A stretch of 64,000 nt of DNA. It comes from Pseudocercospora fijiensis CIRAD86. Lineage: Eukaryota; Ascomycota; Dothideomycetes; Mycosphaerellales; Mycosphaerellaceae. The stretch lies in contig NW_006921537.1 of NCBI RefSeq assembly GCF_000340215.1, positions 2,445,011 through 2,509,010 on the forward strand. The letters are read 5' to 3'. The position numbers and the translations under genes were made by a program. Shown in pieces: positions 58,197 to 64,000 of this stretch (the stretch's first letter is position 1; the number at the start of each line of letters is the position of its first letter). Under the pieces are notes generated by a model, which was not told the origin of the DNA, ran no database searches, and worked only from the letters and a program-made list of their open reading frames with translations.

Positions 58197-58201
58197 CGGT
58201 C

Positions 58202-60160
58202 TAATAGAAGGCATCGGCTAGCTAAATTCGAACGACCTATATTGCGACGATAAAAAGCCCGGCTATATCGGAGATAGCAAACTTGTAGGCGCTAATCGAA
58301 GCAGCATAGGCGATAGTCTGTATTGCGGCACGAACAAGGCTAGTTATATAGGCGACGTTAAGTTGCGTTCTAGCGGGTTATACGCTTAGTAATGCGAAAC
58401 AACGTGCTCGCTTGCTAGCTCCCTAGTCTATATTATAAGGGTCCTGTTCTATCGGTCTAATATCGTATTATAGATATCGTCTATTATAGCGGCATATTAT
58501 CGCTACTATATCTATAATATATCGTGCTAGTTTGAAGCCTATATCGATACGAAATAGTACCCTTGTTCTGTATACGCTATGCCGTATAGAATGTCCTTAG
58601 TAAGCATCTAGATTAGGCCTTCTAAACCTCGAGAATTTAACTATTAGGGTCGTTATTGCTATATAGAGCTATAGATCTATCGAATATCTTGTCTAGCAAC
58701 TAGTAGGCTCTTAAGGGCGATAGTCTTATAGAAGACGCTCTATTCTAGTGGCAATTAGCGCGTTTTAACGAGTCTACGCCCTTCGAATATACCGCCGAGT
58801 AGAGCTAGAGTCCTACGTAGAGCTAGTATTCCTTCTCTTCCTCGCTAGCGCTATCTTCGCTAGTAGTGCCCTCGTCGCTAACTTCTCGATTAGGTATACC
58901 TTAGGGTAAACCTATAACGCTAGGCTCTTAAACGCTAGAGCTAGCTCTTATTAATAGCGTAGGTCGAAGGAGTAGTAGATCGGCGACTCTGCGAGCGAAT
59001 AGAAACACGCTAGTTTAGACGGATGTAATAATATAGGCGCTATTGTCGTCGCTACTATAGAGCAGTTCGAATAGACAGAGAGACCTCGAGGGCGGGTTTA
59101 AGCCTTTAGCGATAGCGCGCGTAACGACGAAGGTTCTCGAAGTAGCGCCTAAAGACCGGAAGTTAAAGGTAAATAAAGATAAGATCGCTAGTAAGAAGCA
59201 GATGCTTTATAGCGACTATAGAGCGTAGCAAGCGCTTGTAACGAAGTCCGGCTAGAGCAAGGATCTAGTAACTAGCTTGCTAACTACTAATAAGGCATTA
59301 ATAGAAGACTTCTTTATAGAGCTAGCTAATATACGGAAGTATAGCAAATTTAGGTATAAACCTCTTACCTTCGAAGATACGTTAAGGACGCTATTTAGTA
59401 AGACCGCCGCTACTAGTAAGTACGCGCTTAGTATAGACTCGTTAATAGCGTCTTCGTCTTCGTCGTTATCTAGTAAAAGTAGCGAATCTAAGAGCGACAA
59501 TGCTATTACTAAAGGAAGTCGCGTACTCGCTCTACGGAAGTACGCTACTATTAACTTCGCGAAGGAATAGAAGGAGAAGAAACGGAAGACTATATAGGCG
59601 TAGATAAGCGAGTCGATAGATTATATCGTCGGACAACTTCGCGAGTCTAATAAGATAATAGTACAACTGCCGCCGAATAAGGAAGAGCGACTCGGATTGC
59701 TATTAGCAACGAAGGCCTTTATAGAACGATAGCCGAAGATGCGATAGCGTAGAGCGGCGGCGAGGAAGTTAATTAACTATAGCGAAGTATCGTTGTTCCT
59801 TAGAAGTGCGAGAGATAAACAGTTAGAGTAGATTAAAGAGATAATTGTAAAGATATTTAGACGCGATAATAACCTAGAGGATATCGAGGCCGTAGCGGAG
59901 CGATAGGAGGGTTAAATAGAGGAGATTATAGTATAGAAACTACGTTAAACTCGCTTTAAATCCTCCTTTAAACTACCCTCTCGCTCTGCCTAAGTTACTA
60001 ACTCCTCTTCGAGATTATACTAAAACGCTAAGAATGTCGAGATTTTAGCGAGAATATAATGCATAGCATTTCGAGGTAAGTAACGGCAATAATTAAAGAA
60101 GCGACTAATCGAGCGGAAGGAGGATAAACAGAGGGTCTACCTAACAAAACTGCTAACAAA
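58202..60160 (+). pseudogene. Unidentified degraded transposon ORF region right of the Gypsy element
   Basis: Plus-strand frames are visible, best at 59277-59570, continuing with TAG breaks to about 59945. That frame shows a Ser-rich linker (SSSSSLSSKSSESKSD) between two helical basic parts, followed by EWKEKKRKTIW-type sequence and a Leu-rich end. It is opposite in strand to the Harbinger-like transposase just beyond and could be its accessory ORF. No domain recognised. An earlier part (58230-58400) contains two similar GYIGDSKL/SYIGDVKL segments. Confidence 0.35.
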
Positions 60161-60439
60161 TCTATGTATTCCTCCTCTACCTATGCCCTTAATCGCTCTC
60201 GTACTTATCTACCCTATTTACCGCGATATACCTACGATATTTTAGGAACATATCTTCGTATATATTGTCTCTCTACGCTTCTATCTTATTCTTCTAACGT
60301 TCAATATCAAACCTATCTACGCTCTCGCCTCTACCGTCGAAGTAGTACGTTAGATCTCTTTATACTAGCATTCTCTTTTAATACAGACTGCCTCTTTCCG
60401 TTAGGAAGTTATAGAGCGCTATATAGATATATACTATCT

Positions 60440-61478
60440 TAACCTACGTAGAATACGAGAACTCCGCCGCCGTTTAGAATATCTTAAAGCGCCGCTTAAG
60501 TATACTAAAGGTCCGCTCGACAACGTTACGAAGAGATAAGTGCCGTAGGTTAAACAACTCGTACTTATTCTGCGGCTTCTCGAGGGCTTTATACTGCTTA
60601 CGGAGGTAATATCTTACGCTTCGAAATAGTACTAAGGTAATATTAGTATTGCTATAACTAGCGTTAGCAAGATAATACTTCCCTTCCGGAGCGTAGAATC
60701 CGTATCTCGAGATAGCATTATTAAGAACGGCGCTATCGTAAGTAGAGCCCTCCTATCTAGCGAGAACGAATATAAACTAACGCTCGAAGTTAACGATAGC
60801 AAGCACATTCTACGATATATCGCCCTTATAATCGCGATAGCGGTATTAATCCTTAACCCTTACGAATACCGGTATTTTCGTACTATCGAGAGCGCTAACG
60901 CAGTCCTTAAAGAACGGCTAATATTTAGGACCTCTACGTCTTATCGCCTGCGACTTGTCGCCGCTCGCTAGTTTAACTAACTTCTTATATAGTAGTAAGA
61001 GCGCTTCTAGCACTTTATAGACAATAGCGGATATCTTCGAAGTTAAGTAATAGAAGTCCTTAGCTATATCTCGATAAGGCCGCGCCTTCGTTACTATATT
61101 AAGGAATATAAGGAGCTTCTATAAGGTACTAATATTAGCGCCGTCGGACAATACTAGCACCTCCTTTCTACCGCGAATAGTCGTCTCGCTATCCTTATAT
61201 ATTATTTGATGTGGCTCGAGAAACTAACTCGGAGTAAAGCGATAGTATCGATATATGCGCTAATCGTCGGCTTCTAACAACTTGTAAGTAAAGCGCTTAC
61301 CCTTCTTCGAGTCCGGATATACCGATCGTACGCCCTCTAGTATCGTTTGCGTATGCTACTATATTAGAAGAGCTAGCATTTGAATAGTTAGTAAGAGGTT
61401 CCTTCGCGCCGTCTTCTATACCCGTACGGCTATATCTACCTCCTTATTACGCCTTTTCTTATTACGGTCTTGCGGCAT
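60440..61478 (-). pseudogene. PIF/Harbinger transposase (DDE_4), RIP-degraded but clear
   Basis: The ATG at 61478 gives MPQDRNKKRRNKEVDIAVRV, then TAG at a likely Trp. The minus-strand frame runs about 345 codons with RIP stops. The DDE_4 blocks are clear: DCVSALDSTKIPVFV near 60890-60935, YRYRDYKGDISWNVLAIVNF near 60790-60850, STYDSAVLNNAISRYGF near 60705-60755, KYYLANASYSNTNITL near 60635-60685, and NKYELFNLRHLSLRNVVERT near 60505-60565. The second catalytic Asp of A-D-A-G-Y reads Asn (LANASY), a RIP-type change. Length and order fit a full Harbinger-family transposase. Confidence 0.85.
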
Positions 61479-61699
61479 TATATAGGGCTAAAGATTGGAC
61501 TATAACTTAGGGATGTAGGTTTGTGGCCCTTCGGAAGTAGCGGCTATATGCATCGTATATTATACTAGCGTATACCTATGTACACAGATCTCTATATAAC
61601 TTATTAGGCAAAGCGTCGGTACTTATATACCGAAGAGGAAAGATAGATATACGAGTGCTATATATACTATAGGATTAGATATTCTCGATTCCTTCGAGC

Positions 61700-62880
61700 T
61701 ACGTACCTCGTACTAGTTCTCGGATAGCCGACTCTTCTACCTGCTAAGTTAATACATTGTCGTCCGGTCCTAGAGAATATAATAGCTCTTATAAAGCAGT
61801 ATCGAACCTAATATTATCTTGTAAAGCCTATACTATAGCGGCTGCTATCGTAGTTGTTATAGAAGTGAAGGCTTCTTATAATAGGTCTTATAGTATGTCG
61901 TAGAAGTCGTTAGTGTCGTATTTACTAGTGCTACTATCAAGTCTATACTTAATGCGTAGATTCTAGTAGCAATAGACTAGCATCTCTATATACTCGTAAG
62001 ATAGGCGGTTGCGGCGGAGGTTGTAGATAAAGCTATAAGCCGACTAGTTGCGCTTAGTAGCGCTAGTTGTTAGACAAATAGACAGTACTAGTATATATAC
62101 CTCTACGAGCTCCGGATAGTCGTCTTTAATAAGGTTATGCTACTATTATAACGAGGTTATATTCTTTGCCGTATGCTATACGATATTGTTGCTAAACAAG
62201 CCGCTACGGTTGCGGAGGGTGTAGAGATTAGTAAGCAACAAGGCCGCTCTGTCTTCAATCTCGGAGGTAGACTTAGTTATATGCTCGAAGCTAGGTCGCT
62301 TACTATTACGGCTTTATAGAGTGCAGTATTCTTTAAGGTATTTAGCGAGACCGTAGACCTTATCGTTGCCGACGAGAATAGCCTATTTATCGGGATCTTA
62401 TCGTTCTTTAGCGTCTGCGAGGTATACTATAAGTATAAGGTAGTAGTATAGCTCTTTGTATCGAATACTAATTATCTCGGTAATAGTATTTATTAGAATA
62501 AAGTTATTAATAAAGGACTGATTCTAAAGCTACTTATAGTTAGAATATACGTGCGAGAGTAAAGGTCGGTCTATCTCGAGTGTAATAGTAACCTTAAGGA
62601 AGGGCTCTATTAGTTTAATATACCTATATAGTAAGTTAGAGTTAGCAACGGCTTTACGAAGTACTATAGATTGCTATATACTCGTCTAAGCGCTTCTAGA
62701 AGCTATTGTTCTCGATAATATAGCAGATATAGTCCTAAGCGCTACGCTACTTACTACTTAAGCCTTCGAGAAGGAGGTATTCTTGTATACGAAGTTCTTG
62801 TATCTAGAAGCGGTTCTCGAATACTACCTAAGCACAGTATAGCCTGCCTTGCTAGCGGGTGTTTCTAGGGCTCTAAAAAC
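61700..62880 (-). pseudogene. hAT-family transposase, RIP-degraded
   Basis: Minus-strand frame with TAGs at Trp/Gln. Recognised pieces are YIKLIEPFLKVTITLEIDRP (about 62555-62615), LVGNDKVYGLAKYLKEYCTL (about 62320-62380) and RNRSGLFSNNIVWHTAKN (about 62155-62210). Next comes the C-terminal dimerisation region, with LVEVYILVLSICLTT (about 62070-62115) and RNRLSYEYMEMLVYCYWNLR (about 61955-62015). These are typical of the hAT dimerisation domain (Dimer_Tnp_hAT). Confidence 0.8.
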
Positions 62881-62904
62881 GCCGTACCTTGCTATTTATA
62901 AGAA

Positions 62905-64000
62905 GGGTTATATTAGCAGGTAGATAGGGTAGTAGTGAATTAGTATAGTATTCGATAAGGATCTAGGAGGAGAGGGAGGAAGGTAGGAGAGTTGGCCTAA
63001 CGCTAAGCGCCAAGCCCTACCTAAGGTATCGAGACCCTAGCTTCACTCGGCCTAGTTACATGCTAATTACGTATAGCCTCTTTAGCCCTAACATACGCTT
63101 CCCTTCTAAAGGCCGCGCCCTCGTAGCCTACCTATGTTCCAATCCCGACCTCTATTGCCGCTAACTTAGCAAGTCTAATAAGCTGCTTAGCCGCGCTAAA
63201 TTAAACACTTAACTACCTAATTATGTAACTATGTCAAACCTTACCTCTAAATAACACAATATATAACTCTAACTGCGCTATCTCTATATATAATAAGCTA
63301 TAAAGTGATATATATCTATAAGAATTAAGGGCCTTCGACTAATTATAATACGAGCGCGTCTTCCCTACTACAATAGGTAGACGTACGAGGTATTGTAGCC
63401 CTGCCTCCGTTCTAAGTAATGTCGTATCGAGTTCTTTGCGTCTACTCTTAAAAGACCTAGCAATGTCCGCTTCCGAGGGTTGTCCGCTTCTAAGGGTTTG
63501 TCCGTTCCGAGGGTTGCTCTTATTGTTACGAGAGCTATTATTTACTATCGTAGTTTTACTAGCCCTAATTAGTTAGGTTTGGCAGCCTTTAAGTGTTAAC
63601 TAATTATATCTTTTCAAAAAACTTAGTTCTTCTAGTTTCTATAGGTAAAGGCTATTATAAGTATAGTAGTAGAGGTTCGCCTCGCTTAAAGGGTTAGATA
63701 GATCGAGGAGTAACCTATTATCCGCAAGATCGACCCCGGCTAGCTTAGCTCTATAGTTTTGCCCTTAGTTAGTCTATTAGTCGCTCAATCTTTTAGGCGG
63801 CTTAAAGTTTTAACTTAGCCTCAAAGTTTTAATTAAAGTTTTGATTAAGGTGCCTTAGGCTCGTAGTACAGGTAAGGTTGTGTCTACAGGCTTAGTAACA
63901 ATAGTAAGTAATATCGACAATAGCGGCGCTAGTCGTCTTAGCGCTAACTTTACCTTGCTTCTAATTTCCTTCTTTAACTAATAACAACTCGGCAACACTG
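62905..64000 (-). repeat. 5' arm of the hAT element, inverted copy of about 6630-7737
   Basis: Matches the left-hand copy in order and reverse orientation over its whole length, with RIP-type transitions and small indels (for example a 12-bp difference near the window end). Contains no gene. Confidence 0.85.

Larger units (their letters stand above)
61500..64000 (-). mobile_element. hAT transposon, RIP-degraded, cut by window end
   Basis: The minus strand from about 62870 to 61700 carries a degraded hAT transposase. From 62905 to 64000 lies its non-coding 5' arm, an inverted copy of about 6630-7737. Terminal repeats are not resolved, and the 5' end lies beyond the window. Confidence 0.75.

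Noticed and set aside
1..64000. Reassignment of TAG to Trp or Gln (alternative genetic code), suggested by long frames broken only by TAG
   Set aside because: Intact genes in the same window use TAG as a stop (the Ayg1-like gene and the secreted peptide), and the TAG excess is confined to CA/TG-depleted repeats, as expected from RIP.

Overview
The window looks like a piece of a filamentous ascomycete genome, most likely a Dothideomycete-type fungus. The evidence is short GT-AG introns of 44-63 bp with CTAAC/CTGAC branch sites, a Zn2Cys6 regulator, an Ayg1-type melanin/naphthopyrone hydrolase, an Lsm12 protein, and transposons destroyed by repeat-induced point mutation (RIP). The species cannot be fixed from the sequence.

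Two kinds of DNA alternate. (1) Genic islands have normal dinucleotide use: about 10.56-12.22, 15.79-16.46, 21.83-30.55 and 31.24-34.9 kb. (2) Transposon blocks have lost almost all CA and TG while CG and TA remain: about 1-10.5, 12.23-15.79, 16.6-21.7, 30.56-31.23 and 34.9-64 kb. The old coding frames in these blocks can still be followed because nearly every break is a TAG where Trp or Gln is expected. TAG is still a true stop here, since intact genes end with it.

Genes in the islands: a BRCT-domain protein (10884-11870 +); a 55-residue secreted-peptide candidate (16073-16240 +); a conserved 122-residue fungal protein (22176-22544 -); an Ayg1-like hydrolase (22724-23983 -); a DUF6314-like protein (24886-25437 +); an F-box/LRR-like protein (25630-27876 +); two broken small genes (28086-28466 and 28619-29092 +); LSM12 in three exons (29331-30140 -); and a nine-exon Zn2Cys6 regulator carrying two in-frame TAGs (31845-34673 -). 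They form no evident cluster or pathway. The hydrolase and the DUF6314 gene share a 0.9-kb divergent promoter region.

Mobile elements: a Ty3/Gypsy 3' part (1-1550); a long unidentified ORF element (2.5-5.8 kb); an element sharing a 1.1-kb arm with a hAT element at the other end of the window; a pogo/Fot1-like element with 43-bp inverted repeats (12232-15785); a Copia element with 122-bp LTRs and a 5-bp target duplication (16465-21822); a 677-bp non-autonomous hAT-like element with an 8-bp target duplication (30558-31234); a large block with an SF2 (RecQ-like) helicase relic, minisatellites and unidentified ORFs (34.9-48.1 kb); two PIF/Harbinger-like transposases; a Gypsy element with chromodomain-like end and an extra long ORF (50370-58196); and a hAT element (61.5-64 kb).

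The best candidates for something undescribed are the extra ORF of the Gypsy element, the unidentified long ORF at 2.9-5.75 kb, the 55-residue secreted peptide wedged between two transposons, a dispersed palindrome in five copies, and the helicase-containing block. All limits of RIP-degraded elements without stated terminal repeats are approximate.
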